NCBI GenBank assembly: GCA_022578965.1
Contig: MU400706.1
Coordinates: 1-64,000 of the forward strand
Origin: Xylaria sp. FL1777
Taxonomy: Eukaryota > Ascomycota > Sordariomycetes > Xylariales > Xylariaceae
Length of the DNA: 64,000 nucleotides
Reading direction: 5' to 3'
Below, piece after piece: positions 37,301 through 50,366 of the stretch. The translations under genes and the position numbers were made by a program. The notes under the pieces were generated by a model that worked only from the letters and a program-made list of their open reading frames with translations, did not search any database and was not told where the DNA came from. Numbering within the stretch: the first letter of the stretch is position 1; each line of letters begins with the position of its first letter.

Positions 37301-40298
37301 GGACGTTGGATAGTGTGCGGATGTAATATAAACAGAGATCGAGCTCATCTTCACCTGAAAACTCTGCCGACGCACTTGGCGTAGTATGATTCACAGTCTT
37401 CGGAAGGGTACGAAGAAAGCGAAGTTCCGAGATCTTCGTTACAAATACTAAAAACAGCCTAGAAGGTTAGTACGATTGTTGGCGTGTTAAGAATGAGAAT
37501 TTTCTACATACTTTTCAATGCCAACCACGTTGTTGAGCCAATGTTTTATTACCATGAATAATTGAGTTCTCTCATCTAGTAGGGCATCAAGCATGAGGAA
37601 AAGGGGTCTCGTTAGCATGACCTCATAGTAATCCATCCCAGATAACCGGTGAGGATTTCTAGGTTCTCCCAGTGGCGTTTTAGGAGCTCTCCGGTCGGAA
37701 TATGAGGCATGGTCCTGTAAGGTGTGGGACCACAGAAGGCAAAACCTTCGACCTGGATCGGCTGCCCGAACTACAAACGTCCCTGCGACATCGCTTTCGA
37801 GCATGATATTTGCTATCGCTGCTTCAATATCACGATTTGAAATGGTAAGGGCGCTTTGTAGCTGCCACAAGCATTTGACAGCTTCGACGTGGTATTTTGG
37901 CTCCGCTGCTGATAGGAAACCCCACGCATGGCGCACTAAAGGGTCGACCAGATCGGACAGGGAGTTTGTTGTGATCAGATCGCAATAGTAAAGCTGCGTG
38001 GCTAGGGACAGGACAGATTTGAAGGAGACAAATGATATCGTAGAATTTGCGAGTTGAGTATGCATAGAAGAGAGTAGTTTTTCTGTGTTGAGAATATTTT
38101 CGGGGGATGTCTTCGACAGCAAAAGGACCAGTATACGACTTCGTGTAGACGGATTAACCAACCGATTTGTGGATGTGAAGCTGCTGCAGACTAGGCTGCA
38201 CGCTTTTTGTACCAGAAGATCCCCAATTTTGGTAGCGGAGAACGGAATTGAACCAGCTTCCATATTTCCCTGCTCGGACACGTAGAAGTGCCTGATCTTC
38301 TTGAGCAATTCACCGTTTGACATGGAAGTCAAAATCGTAGTATCAGTCGACATACGTGAGTTTTGGTGCGAGTTGGCCGAAAATGTACGCTCTGGAACAA
38401 GCTCGATCAGGCTCATAGCAATGTCGAGGGTCTGGGCTATAATAGAGCTATTCTCATTTGGTACCGTAGACTGTGGCTTTTCAGTACGTTCGCTAACATC
38501 TTCCACCATGGCAAGGCCGGATAATGCAACAAGGGGAGCATGGAAAGTTATCATTTCCTCTTCTCGTATATTAAAATGAGCCATAATAAATTGGACAAGC
38601 GTCAACTTGTCGATACGTTCCGATATCACGATATTTCCGGGACCTATAGCTTGAGCCATGAGCCCTACAAGCTCGCCGTAGATGAGTCCACTCTCAACAC
38701 CATCAAAAAACACGCTGGCGCTGCGAAGTACTTCGTTGAATGCGGCCTTATCTCTAGTTTTAGATTTGAAATCTCTCACACTCATAATCACAGGCAGGAA
38801 TATTTCAGGCACAACAAGGCCACCAATCTCCCACCTGTCCATAAGAGATAGACAAATTCGATACGGCTTAGCTTTTTCCGCAGTGCCACTATCAGATGAA
38901 CTCTTGATCATGGACATCAGTGCATTAATCAGCGGTTGAAGACCGTGTTCTTCAAAGTAGCTTGTTTTTGAAGCTAGGTAGCCGTGGTGGTTCTCGGACG
39001 GAGATGTTGGCGATTCCAAGCCGTTTTCTTGGTCGTGTTGAGGTCGCTCAGGCCCAAGAAACCAGGCCCAAAGTCGTCGATTCAGACTCATGTCTCGCCT
39101 GGTAACAACCCCTGCAGCCGCACGAAGAAGTAGTTCTAAGTCATCCGGTTTTACATGTTTCTGGAGCACTTTGGAGTGTAGCGGCAAGTTGGCCACGAGA
39201 AGATCAAGAAAGCCTCGCTGGATTAAGAGTTGCTCATCCCCCAGTCCCGCCGCGAAACACCTCAAGAGCAAGCCAGGCTCGGGAGAAGTCACCATGCTCG
39301 AAAGGGCAGTATTCAGACTATCAGTATCCGTTCCTTTGCCTTTGTTTATTGAAGACTCGAGATTCAGGGGTTGTCCTAATTGGGGCAAATTTCGAGCTAG
39401 ATATGCTAGCGCACCTGGTCGCCGGCTTCCACTCGTAATAGCAGCCAGAAAGAAACATTGCCAGAAGAAATCATCGCCGGTAGAGTGTTTCTCTGTGAGA
39501 GGCTGGCTATTTGATGGCCGAATAACAGCCTTGAAGCTTTCTACTAAGCTCAAGGTGCGATCAAAATCCTCGCTTGTTTCATCCTCCAGTCCTGGCAAAA
39601 GGGCCATGATTATAGATTTCATGGCCGGGCGCAGAACCAGCGGCTCTACGTGAAGAAGATACTTCTCTAGCAAATCGAGGAATCGAGTTCGGACGGTCAA
39701 GGAAGCAAACGAAAGAGTCGGGGCCAAGCCCGAGAGATATATTGGAAGATCCTTCGATAGTCCCTGTTCACCGATGACGGAAAAGATATATGCATACACT
39801 TCGATGGCCTTTTGGTGGACCCCGGACGGGAGGGACGGGTTGAGGCATTGGGCAAGGCGCTTTGCGACCAGAGCTTTCGCGGGTATAGTCGTGATGTTCG
39901 CTTGCCGAGCTTGCAAGGCCTAGAAGAACCAGCAGTGTGAGTGTCTAGGCGACGGGTTTGCAGGGCAGGACAGCGGGACAGAGCACCAACTTTGAGGAGC
40001 CTACTCAGAAAAGAAATGTAATCTGCCCATTCTTCCAGAGCCGTATCGAACAGCGCCAGGGCTCGCTCAACACCTGAAGCATACTTTCGGTAGTGCTTGT
40101 CTTTGGGCACGATATCATCTGAGCAAGAGTCCCGTTAGCCCATGGCGCAAGCCGTCGAGACACGGTGACTATAGTCAATCCATAGCATGGCCAATTCATA
40201 CCTGCACCCAGCTGGTTCCGCCATTGTCGTGAAGTGGGAGTATTGCGTCCAGAACTGTCGGGAGAGATGGAACGGCGAGGACCCGACTCGAGCGCCAT
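34361..40298 (-). CDS. DOP1: Dopey-family protein DOP1 (six exons, 1875 aa)
   Basis: Large cytosolic scaffold that in yeast and animals works with Mon2 and flippase Neo1/ATP9 at the trans-Golgi/endosome to recycle membrane proteins. Exons: 40298-40202, 40118-39991, 39919-37512, 37458-37220, 37168-35706, 35653-34361; lengths sum to a multiple of three. The conserved N-terminal Dopey domain starts at about residue 37 (P-K-D-K-H-Y-R-K-Y, then F-D-T-A-L-E-E-W-A-D-Y-I-S-F-L) and continues through exon 3 (H-Q-K-A-I-E-V-Y). The C-terminal conserved block includes R-R-E-L-G|D-L-F-L-R-L-L across intron 5. Introns are 51-83 nt. Donors are GTATGA, GTTGGT, GTATGT, GTGAGT and GTGAGT; branch sites include GCTAAC and TACTAAC. 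Intron 2 has the weak donor GTTGGT, but its phase and protein continuity (R-L-L-K|A-L-Q) support it. Length fits fungal homologues. The gene is divergent from MON1. Confidence 0.93.
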
Positions 40299-41159
40299 AG
40301 CCAGCTACCAGTATCAAGGAGGTATGGACTGAAGAAACATGGAGTCGCACTGGCAACCGATGATCGAGGCAAGGCGCATTGCTTTTCGCCGTCGCAGATG
40401 CGTCTCTGGTGTGTTGTCTTGCGGTTCTCGAGCTTAAAAGACACGACGCAACAGGCTGTATTAAGCGTAAGGGTTCGTAACAGCTTAGGTGGGCAGAGAT
40501 GTAGAAGTGACCAAGGCTTCCTGTAGTGAATGGGTGTCCTTGGGCGGTACTCACTACACCCGAGCACCTACGTAGTCCAGCTCCACTAGGTTAGATAGGT
40601 AGGTACCTAGTCTAGTGTGCCAAGGGCCGGTCCTGCTGCATCCTGCAAGGCTGCAGTTTAGTGCATGCCCAGCGTACGTACCTACCCTAAGTACCTACCT
40701 AGGTACCTAGGTATGGAAGGTGTAGTCCTTAGGGGACTCGAACAGCAGCACCATTCTACAGTAGTATCTAGGCGGGTACGTTAGCGGGTATGACGTGTAG
40801 GCGGAGATCTCCACCGATTTGTACCAGTTGCAGCGTTGGTCGGTAAGTTATTATCCACCTTATGTAAGTACCTCCGGTAGCTATGTACCTGGTCCCTATA
40901 TTTGTTGAATTCAACAACGTCCTTGGTTTACTACTAATACCCACAAGCTTCATTACGATAACGACAGGCCTCACCGCCACCTCCGTCATCCTTACTGAGA
41001 TCCCCCTTTGTCGGAGGGGACAAGAGAGATATACACCATGAGTGGACATGATAGTCCGATTTAATGCAGGCGCAACGCGGAATCCCATCGGCGCAAATAC
41101 ATATATCTACACGCTGGGTTGCTCTGGAGGATGATAGGAGCTCGCCGTAGACCCCGAAT
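40299..41159. promoter_or_regulatory. Shared divergent promoter of DOP1 and MON1
   Basis: 861 bp between two start codons pointing away from each other, so both genes must be controlled from here. It carries a dense cluster of TACCTAGGTA-related strings (40597-40610, 40677-40713, 40862-40893). I recognise no TATA box or known fungal factor site with confidence. Confidence 0.6.
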
Positions 41160-43004
41160 ATGATGGGCAATGAAGCCGCTGGCTCGTCGCCCGGCTCTGG
41201 CGCCGGCGCCGCCCATGATGAAGAGCGGCCTCCTCCTTTGCCCCCACGGCCCTCGCAACACCCCATGTCGAAGGACAGGGCCCCATTGCCATCGAAGCCC
41301 ACAACCGCGCTGTCGTCCATGACCATCCAGACATTGTCGTTTCCTGATGGCTCTCGCGGCACTTTCTCGACGACTGTCGATGCCTCGGTAGCCAACGATG
41401 GCACGTCCCAGCCTACAGAAGGCTATGACGTTTCTGCCATGGGATTTCATCCCATCGGCAGTACCAGGAAGCAAGATACAGATGAGTCAATGAGCGTCAT
41501 GAGTATGGCCCCCACCTTACGGCCACCTGGGGATCTTGAGAGTTTGCTTGTCGGGGACATGGCCAAAAAGAGCCCGGCTTGGATGCTTTTGCGTTCGCAG
41601 TCCGCCGCAATACTGCCATTCGAGACGATTCGAGCGGATCAGAGCTCTACATTCGCTGGATTTGAACAAGAGTTCACCGGTATTCCAGACGAAACGGACG
41701 GAGATTGGAATGATGGGGACAGACTCCAGCTCTGGAAGTCTAAATTAAAACACTATATGATTCTTTCTTCGGCGGGTAAACCTATCTACAGCAGACATGG
41801 TGACTTAGGATTGATCAACTCCTCCATGGGAGTGGTCCAGACTATTATATCATTCTACGAAGGCGCCAAGAGCCCGCTTCTCGGGTTCACTGCGGGGGAT
41901 GCGCGCTTCGTCGTTGCCACAGAAGGGCCTCTCTATTTCGTAGCTATTAGTAGACTCGGTGAGAGCGATTCGCAACTAAGAGCTCAGCTTAACGCCCTAT
42001 ATATGCAGATTTTGTCCACGTTAACACTTCCCGTCTTGACTAATATCTTTGCCAACCGGCCCTCGACCGATCTTCGAAGGCCTTTGCAAGGAACAGAGAC
42101 ATTGCTCTCGTCTCTAGCTGATAGCTTCACGAGAGGCTCACCATCTGTTCTTCTAGGGGCTTTAGAATGTCTTCGGCTACGAAAATCTCATCGGCACTCC
42201 ATTAACAATGCTTTCCTCAAAGCTAGGGCCGAGTCACTTCTGTATGGCTTAATTGTCGCCGGTGGGAGGCTTGTCAGCGTCATCCGACCCCGCAGACATT
42301 CCCTCCATCCAAGCGACTTACAGCTCATTTTTAACATGTTGTTCGAGTCTGGCGGGATCAAGGCTGCAGGGGGTGAAAACTGGATTCCACTTTGTCTACC
42401 AGCCTTCAATAATCGAGGATATCTTTACATGTACGTCAGCTTCCTAGACGACCGCTCAGACGATTCTCCACCTATGACAGGTGTAACGGATGTGGACGAG
42501 GCAATCGCCATCATCCTCATCAGCCCCGACAAGGAAAGCTTCTTCGCTCTCCAGAAAATGCGAGACGACGTTGTGACCGAGTTAAAGAAAAAGGGACACT
42601 TAGATCTTATCAAAGCAACAGCAGTAAAGGGTCGTCCACTGGCAGCAGAAATTGCTCCAAATACACACATCAGCCACTTCTTATTCAAGTCGAGAGCTAA
42701 TGTGCAGTTCTGCATGCCATCATTGCAGCCCGCATTTAGCAGTCTCATTTCGCACCGAAGGCTCATGACATTATACTCCCAGTTGCATGCAGCTATGCAT
42801 GCCCGACATTCTCATCTGAAGGTGCTTCATTGTGTCAGTGATGAGGCCACATCGCTCGCCTGGGTAACGCCTATCTTCGAGTTCTATTGTATTGCTGGGC
42901 CTAACACCTCTCGAGCTGTCATGACGCAAGGGGCCAATAAGATCATGCAGTGGGCAAAACGCGAGGAGGAACGACTATTCATCATTGGCGGGGGGGTTTT
43001 TTAG
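41160..43004 (+). CDS. MON1: Vacuolar fusion protein MON1 (614 aa, single exon)
   Basis: Subunit of the Mon1-Ccz1 complex, the guanine-nucleotide exchange factor that activates Rab7/Ypt7 on late endosomes, vacuoles and autophagosomes. Residues 1-190 are a Pro/Ser-rich disordered leader. The first longin domain begins at about residue 195 ([19 protein letters not shown]), followed by [11 protein letters not shown] and, further on, second and third longin-like blocks. It ends with the family-typical [17 protein letters not shown]. No intron is needed. A second Met directly follows the first, so the start is uncertain by one residue. Length fits the family. Downstream lies 1.6 kb of non-coding DNA, convergent with the next gene. 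Confidence 0.95.
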   Translation: MMGNEAAGSSPGSGAGAAHDEERPPPLPPRPSQHPMSKDRAPLPSKPTTALSSMTIQTLSFPDGSRGTFSTTVDASVANDGTSQPTEGYDVSAMGFHPIGSTRKQDTDESMSVMSMAPTLRPPGDLESLLVGDMAKKSPAWMLLRSQSAAILPFETIRADQSSTFAGFEQEFTGIPDETDGDWNDGDRLQLWKSKLKHYMILSSAGKPIYSRHGDLGLINSSMGVVQTIISFYEGAKSPLLGFTAGDARFVVATEGPLYFVAISRLGESDSQLRAQLNALYMQILSTLTLPVLTNIFANRPSTDLRRPLQGTETLLSSLADSFTRGSPSVLLGALECLRLRKSHRHSINNAFLKARAESLLYGLIVAGGRLVSVIRPRRHSLHPSDLQLIFNMLFESGGIKAAGGENWIPLCLPAFNNRGYLYMYVSFLDDRSDDSPPMTGVTDVDEAIAIILISPDKESFFALQKMRDDVVTELKKKGHLDLIKATAVKGRPLAAEIAPNTHISHFLFKSRANVQFCMPSLQPAFSSLISHRRLMTLYSQLHAAMHARHSHLKVLHCVSDEATSLAWVTPIFEFYCIAGPNTSRAVMTQGANKIMQWAKREEERLFIIGGGVF

Positions 43005-44625
43005 TCCACATCACCCTTGATGTGAAGATCAAACACTATAAACACTACGGCCTTTTCTAGTGGGCATAGCAACTACCAGCATTTGCTGCCGTCCTAATGC
43101 CACCATACCCAGGTGTAAATCACACTAGATATAGATTTAACCACGCCCCAGCGACATATTTTTAGCACTATATAGCGTCCCCTTCGTCATCCCCGTTGCC
43201 AGGCTTAGCTTTATCACAAGCAGGTCTTTCAGCACGGTGGCCTTAGCAAGCTTGCGTCTAAACTCTCTTCGATTTCTTTGGTGGTGACCTCTATCCCAAG
43301 GGCCCTCCGTTTATGCCTTTATTCGTGGTAGCTCATGGCCGGTCCTAAACATGGAGGCTTCCGACTCCTTCCCCTCTAAGCAGCCTATACTTGACTACAA
43401 TATCCAATATAAACAGCTATCGAGAGTTCTCCCAGTTCTTCAAGAATTCCGAGTATAATGGGTCTAGGTGTGCTATCTGTGCCAGTGCCGTCGTAATGAT
43501 GACGGTACCAATGCGACTGCGACATAGGGGTTGCAATGGCAGCAGAATTTGCTGTTCAGGGCACCAAGGAAAATATTCCAGATGTCTCTAGACCTAGGCA
43601 GGCTTCACGAATAGGATTTGACGGTGTTGTTACACACGGAAAGAAGAGTGCGCAGGCATGAACGTGTTATGCCTGTTATGCTTTCCACAAGGATACTGTG
43701 GATAGCGTTAGACGCCGCAAATATTTACAATTCGATTCGCCCTGTTGATCGAATTAGACTCATATCAAGAGTCTAGCAGTTTTGGCTCCAAGCTATGCCT
43801 CCCATTACTGGTGTCGCGGCTGGAACCTTGATGGATAAGGATGGCAATTTCTTTCCCCCCTCAGGGAACATTCAAAGCACCGTGCATCACATAGTTAGGA
43901 CGTTATGTCAGCCGTGCCACATCATAGAGATGAACCACTCTAATTAATAAATTCAAACGCCATACTCTTTAAACTCCACCTGCATCTTTTACTGTTTTAG
44001 GACAGAACATACGCAATCAAGGAGGTAGAAATGGTTGCGTAGAGGTTGTGTAAGAGAGTAAGTAAGCAATGAGCTCCCAAAGGTAATACATGATAGTTAT
44101 TATCTCCTTGACAGCCTACTTCTAAACAATACCGTACAATTCAAAACCTTACCGCAAGCCGACCTGTCATTTCTTGGTGATAATCTAGGCAGCTAGAGCG
44201 AAGGATGAACTATCCTCGAGTTTAACCGGAGCAGTAGTGTTTGTTGTGGAACAACCCTTAGAGTATAGGTACTTTAGACCTTGGAATTATTCGAGTTATA
44301 TAGATAAACAGATGGTGGCATATTTATTGGATACGGTAAGTAAGCTATCTAGAGAATGAAGCGCTTTCGATCTCTTGCCAAACTTCCGTTACCCTGGGTT
44401 TGAAGCCTTCCGTACCATTCTCGGCCTATACCAAGGTCACAGCCAATCGATTTGCTAAAAAGGGAGCAAAGACAAGGCAAATTTCTAGTATAACTCAGCC
44501 TTGGAAACTGCTGGTCCAAAAGGTTCCAAAATTAGACAGTGAGGGACTTCTGGGCTGCCTTCGATCGAATCCAATGATGTTGGGATTCTTGTAAAACAAG
44601 AAGATCATATAATACGTTGGTTACA
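43005..44625. other. Convergent intergenic region MON1 / 1058-aa gene
   Basis: 1.6 kb holding the 3' ends of two convergent genes. Only short shadow frames occur. I see no RNA gene, element or tandem repeat. Confidence 0.6.
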
Positions 44626-47600
44626 TTATGTTTGCTCGGTCCTCTCTCGCTTGTGGCGACTGTGTTTCGTTTTCGCACATTTTCGCATTGCCGTTGTAGC
44701 ACCTCTGACCCATCTCGATAGCCTTGTCCGAACACGTTGACTAAATCGTACTTGACTGGCTTCTGTCACTGAGGATTCTGCGGTCATCACAGATCTCTTA
44801 TTGTCGCAATCAGTATTTGCTAAAGCATTGAAAGTGACCTTACGTATTCTCAAACTACCTGAATCTCGAACTCGTGGTGCTGACGTAGTAGCTGTAGATA
44901 AAAGCGTGCGTAAATTTGACAAGCGCTTTATTAAGCCATGAGGTGGGATGGGGCTGATGAACGTATCTCTGTCCATAGCAGATATCTCATTATTGCCAAT
45001 TGAGACAGTTGAAGGTATTCGATAGCCAGTTAGGCCCACTCTATCGTCTAATGAAGCCGAGTCGGAAGCATTAAATGTAGTGACCAGGTGAGACAGGGGC
45101 TTCCTACGTTTACGTAGTAGTATTGTCTCCGACTTAAGAGGTCCCCCGAAAAGGTCTTGAGGTTTCTGTCGCATGATTTCTGTCACGATTCGGGGCGTTT
45201 CTACATGCGTCTTGCGTCGGACAGTAGAGCAGTGAGAAGAGCTCAGCCTAGAGCGCCGAGGGGACCTAACTTTTAGCTTGCTTCGGTTACGACTTCGTAT
45301 ATTCTTGCCACTAAGCCCATCGCTAGTTTCTGTATCCGAAAAGCGCTCTGAATGAACCGCTCTTTTATCTGCACATGGTTGTCGTTTGTATGTTAATGGA
45401 TCTGAGGCTTCAGAGTAACCAGCTGTCTTAATCTTCAGCTTAAACTTGGGACCATCTTTTTGTTGGTTCGGAACCACCCCAGTGCCCGTCACATGTACTG
45501 GATTAACAGCTTGCTGTTGCTCAAGTTGCAAGTGTTCATTTGGCCCGTGAAAGCTAAACGGGACAAGAATCTCAGCGAACTCTTCTTCTTCTACCCCATC
45601 GGTTGAAGTTGACGGCAGATCGTATCCCAGAGTACCCGGCAAGGGAGGCAGAGCTTTCATCAGCTGGGGAATGCTATTCTTAACCTTGAGTTGGCGAGCA
45701 GGGGAGATTGGCTTTGGAGAGACGAGAGGCGCTGTAGAGCATGTTGGGGTGATGTGTGGATGGCCTTCGTTATCTTTCCGGGGCAAATTTGTGGTACTAA
45801 TCCTCAATGCAGCATGGTTCCTCCTATGACGGCGAAACTCCTTAGGATAGTTTGTCATAAGTTCATTATCTTCTGATTTGTGGCCGATCTCAATTTCTAT
45901 GGCTTCTGCTGGTTCTGCCGCTGCCTCTGCCTTCAATGAACTTACTAGTTCATCAGATCCGTGTGAATCCGACACAGCTTCAAGGGCTGGGTTTTCAGTA
46001 CGGCTAGGCGCCAGTGAACTACATTGTGGCTTGTCCCTGATCGAGGCTGCACAAGTTCTGTGAGATTCTTGACTTTCAAGATTGGTATTCACGAGGAGTT
46101 CATCAAGTTGACTTGGTGAATAGAACTCACCAGCTCCAGTCTCAGCATGAGGCTGATAGCTCTCTGGGGTTTTCCTATCGCCTGTCTCGTAGTGTGTGTC
46201 ATCTCGAAGAATGATGCCTTGTTCACTTCGGATGGTGGGAGCCCGGCCTCCTAGTACTTGCACGTGTCTCTCAGGGGACTTTGTCTGAGTCTTCGGAGCC
46301 GTGTTTGCGTGATAGGTGACACACTTGTATGATGGTGGTATGTCCTTAGACTCCAGGTCAAGATTTGGATTGAATGTGTCAATCGACTCTCGCCCAACTT
46401 GTGATGGGAGTAGATCTATGTCGCTGTTCCTTGTGTTTCCACCACCAAGTCCCGACGACTCAAATTCGATTGTGCTATTCTGGGATGGTGCCGAGTCTGG
46501 GCGGCGACAGGACGTTGACCTACCCAATGTTTCAGCTCGGCTCTGACTCCGACTCGGAATCGTCGCCAAAACCGGAAGCGGGTCTTGTTCATCCACCACC
46601 TGGCTTTCACAGTCACAAAAGGCCGAGTCCCCTTCTCCAAAAACGGCAGCAAGGTGGCCTGTAGCGAGATGATCGTCCTCTTCCCGAAGCATTGTTTGCC
46701 GAGGGTACCTAAGTATCTGTGGACGTAGAGGCACAAGGGCCTCAGTCAAAGGAGTAAACTGAGAATCTTTGTCTTCAAAGTCTTCAGTGTAATCGTAGTA
46801 GCGCGGTGGAGGTTGCGTAGGGAAGATTTGGCCGGCCTTGAGTGGAGGCGGGACTCGACGATACATGTTCGTAACCGAAGTAAGGCTAGAGGTCCGTGTT
46901 GATGTGCTGTCGAATCTCTCATGAAGAGGAGGATTCCATGATGCCATTGACGCAGGTGAGTGCGTTCTAATCGAGGGTGGACGGGGCGGCCCATGAAAAT
47001 TTGGGGGTGGTCCAGGAGGAGCAAGCGAGGGAGTCGATCGATTAACGTCTACTCTCAAACCCAAAGGGGGTGGTCTCCTTGTCATGGGAGAGCATGCATG
47101 CTTGAAATGGCCATGAACCGTTCTCTATATTCCAGAGTTAGCCCAGACCAATCGCTTATAGTACAGATGTGAGTGCCCACATAGGAGATTCTATTAATTT
47201 CCACCATGCGGCTATAATCGATCTGGCCGTTCTCCGTCACAGCTGGAGACGCGGGACGGACTCCTGGGCGTTTCAAACGCGTTGGGTATGGGAACGGAGA
47301 GCGTGGCCGTTGAAGATGACTACCACCACTTGCCTGGCTTTGTAAGGTGTTGGTTGATCTGTGGTGGGATAAATGCCGAGAGCCGCAAGTGGTCATTGAA
47401 TAGGATCGCTGCCCTGCGTCTTCTGTCGAGTTTGGAGAAAGCGTACTGGTGCCCGACTTCAGACTGTCTGATCCATAAACAGAGAAAACTTCAGATGTAG
47501 TATCCCGATGAGACGGTGGTCGTGCTGTTGGGTTTTGGCGATACAGATTATCAACGGAACGACGTGGCCTCGGGTGTAGATGGCCAATTTCCAAGAGAGC

Positions 47601-47858
47601 ATCTCTTGGCACGAGAGGCGAAGGTGGTACGGGTCTGATGGTGAAGATGCCGATATCGCCAGTCTCCGTAGTCGTTTTGAGCATACTTTCCAGCGCACCA
47701 GGGGAATGCAACAGAACGGAGTTCTCGTTAACGCTACGAAGAGGCTTGTGAAGAGGGCGAAAAGGGGGTAGGCCGAGAGCCGGGCCGCCATGAGACGAAT
47801 AGCTGCTTCGGAGCGTGCCGTGACTCGCACTGCGTCGAGGAAAGCGATGCTGCTCCAT
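44626..47858 (-). CDS. Hypothetical disordered protein (1058 aa, one intron)
   Basis: Not recognised. Two overlapping frames (47858-47082 and 47085-44626, meeting as ATGA) are better joined by a 56-nt intron at 47180-47125. The donor is GTGGGC, the branch GCTAAC and the acceptor ATATAG. This gives exon 1 of 226 codons and exon 2 of 832 codons in phase 0, with no frameshift. The protein is Ser/Pro/Arg-rich with low-complexity N-terminal stretches (P-P-G-P-P-P, P-P-R-P-P), acidic E-E-E-E-F-A-E and many R-S/S-R pairs (around residues 830-870), and a basic C-terminus. No enzyme motif, signal peptide or transmembrane segment is evident. It looks like a Pezizomycotina-restricted regulatory or scaffold protein; that is inference. 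The donor is unusual, so the junction should be confirmed with RNA reads. Confidence 0.72.
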
Positions 47859-50366
47859 TACAAGAGCAAGTATTCCGAAGATTGGGCGGGAGACGCAAGC
47901 ACAACAACGGTTGAGGGGAGAGCATAATATGAAATAAAATAGTACAGAAATGGGTAAGAAAGACGAGCCGCCAGCAAGACGGGACTCCAGCTGATCCTAC
48001 CCGTTGTCGATGGCCTTGTTAACGAGCACTGGGATAGCAGCCAGCGGCGCCAACAAAAGCCGTGTTCGAGTACAATATTGGGCGATGGGGTGGGATGAGG
48101 TGAAAGAGGCAAAGAGAAGTACCTAGGTAGTGTCATCTCAACAAATAAGGAGCGTCTACTAAGGCGATGATGGGCCATTCGTCCATTTAAAGGGGGAAGG
48201 CCCCTGGTTCAGACGAAGAGAAATGCTGGAAAGCTCGACCTGAGTTGGCGAGCAAGATATTAGGCAGTCGCCACTTGTCATAGCAGCTACCAAAGTAGTG
48301 AATTACTTTTACTTACCCAAGTTAATACGGTCCTATCACTAATAACAATAAGCTAAGAAGTTGGTAAGTGCTCTATTTGACTGTAGGTCTCTCCTATCTC
48401 TAGAATGAATCACCTACATTAAATATCACCAGGTGGTCCTTGTACTTATCGTCATCTTTCAAGTAAGCTTAAATATTAGTACGCGACTACTTGCATGTAC
48501 ATTTAGGCTGAGGATGTCCGAAATTCTATATATATGCTGCAGACTCTAAAAACACGAGACTGCCGCCTATATCACCTCAAGGGGGCTGCTTTCGCTGACT
48601 ATATGAGGACGGGTTGAAGGAGCTATCATCAATATAGTCGTTCGATCTAGGCTATCTACGTGTGACCACGCGGACATAACGACCAAAAAACTTTTAGTAT
48701 TTACTGAGAATATCTTTAATAAAGGGTCTTGTAAGCTTGAGTTGTTTAGTTGAGGGTACGTGTGAGGCTAAAATTTACATACGTAAACTCCAAACATAAA
48801 TAGCAGCTCTGGTGTAGTAGAGATTTCTTAATTCGAGTCACGTCTGACAAGGAAAATTGGGAGGAGCACCAGAGTGCCTTAACTAACGGAATGTATTTTT
48901 GCAGCTTCGCATAAGTCCACCTGAGTTGGAAGGTAGAGGATGACCAGACCAGCGGCAGATTTTGAAATTGAGCCTTATATCATTGAGCCTTATATCAGTC
49001 AGTTCCCATGGCCAACTCAAAATACAGAGATATTGCCTAGGTATCTAGTCGTATTGTCAATGACTCTAGACTACACGCTACTGGGATTATCCTTCTACGA
49101 CTACTAAGAGGTAAATGCTTGTGAGAAGCTATTTATCCCTCATCATCCATGGGGGTTGGAATGATGCTCAGGTATATACAAGAGGGTAAGGTCAATTCGT
49201 GCACAGCGAGGCGCTATGGAATAGCTGTGGTTAGTTACCCGATGAAGCATAAGAAGGGAGGAAGACCTTAGACAGGCAATATAGAACGGCGAACGGCGAA
49301 CTCTATTTAGTAACACGGTACACAGTACGAGTAGCCAGAGTTGTCTCTTCACGAGACAAGTAGGCCGCCACGATGTAACAATTAGTTCAAAATATATATG
49401 TGTTCTTTGTTCATTATGCTTCCTTGCTGTCGTGGTCTTGGAAAGATAAATAGGTAGGTAGGTTTATGATACCTCCTTACTTAGATGATGAAGTGAAATA
49501 AATAAATATGGGAAGCTTGGTTGATTCAGCCTCTCGATAGTGGTACCGCAGTAGGCTAGCAGGTGGTGTACCTACTACGTAAGTAGAAACATTGGACCTT
49601 GATTTTTAGGCATTGACCAACCAACAAGGAGGCGAGTAGGCCCGCTAAAGCCTTCAACGGTCCCTGTTTTGAGTGCCAGCTGGCTGGGCAGAGGGCTGGG
49701 CAAGACAGGGGAGGGCGGCTAGCTGCTGGGCAGGCCATTGGACACCGCTGCTGATCTCCCTCTACACCACTGGAAGCGGAAAGAGAACACCTGTCATCTG
49801 GACCAGAACAGGTACGTACCTCAGTACCTCAGCACCTCGCGGCGTCCCGGCGGGTCGGTGGAGCCGCGGATGGAGCTTAGAAATCGCCCTGATACGCCCC
49901 TCCACACCCCTCTGCTCCCCGCCACCCTCACACTCTATTGGTGGCGCGAGTGAACTCAGCTCTACTTGTTCCTTTGCTGTATAATCCGGCCGGTGTGGAC
50001 AGATTTATATTCGGAGCATCCAACATTCTTTCCCCATTGATCAAAGACGTGCGAAGGGACACATCTCCATTATCTTTGAGCAGCGCAGTCGTTGCTGAAT
50101 AAAGTCTTTTGCCCTGCATTCTTTTCTGTGTGCCGTATTCCCTTCTATATTATCCATCCTCTGCAACCATCCCCTCCTGGTTCCGTTACATTTGTGAAAA
50201 GGTAAACCTGCCTGTGTCTTCTTTGTCTACTTTGTCTTCCCACGCTCCAAGTTCGAGTATTCGATCTCTCAGCGTCACACAGGAAGATTAGACAACACAC
50301 GTATTGTTCACTCTTTGCTCGGAGAGCTCAATTGCTAATCAACCGTATCACACACAGCCCGCCATT
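47859..50366. promoter_or_regulatory. 2.5-kb divergent intergenic region upstream of PDI and the 1058-aa gene
   Basis: Contains the promoters of both flanking genes. TACCTAGGTA-like strings occur at 48119-48130, 49034-49045 and 49450-49462. An inverted CCAAT (ATTGG at 49937-49941) and a GACGTG core near 50046 lie 320-430 bp before the PDI start; both are plausible but unproven activator sites (the second resembles the ACGTG core of unfolded-protein-response elements). No gene is supported here. Confidence 0.5.

Noticed and set aside
39090..39653. 187-aa plus-strand ORF opposite DOP1
   Set aside because: Antisense shadow of the conserved DOP1 exon 3; Arg/Ser-rich as expected for a mirror frame.
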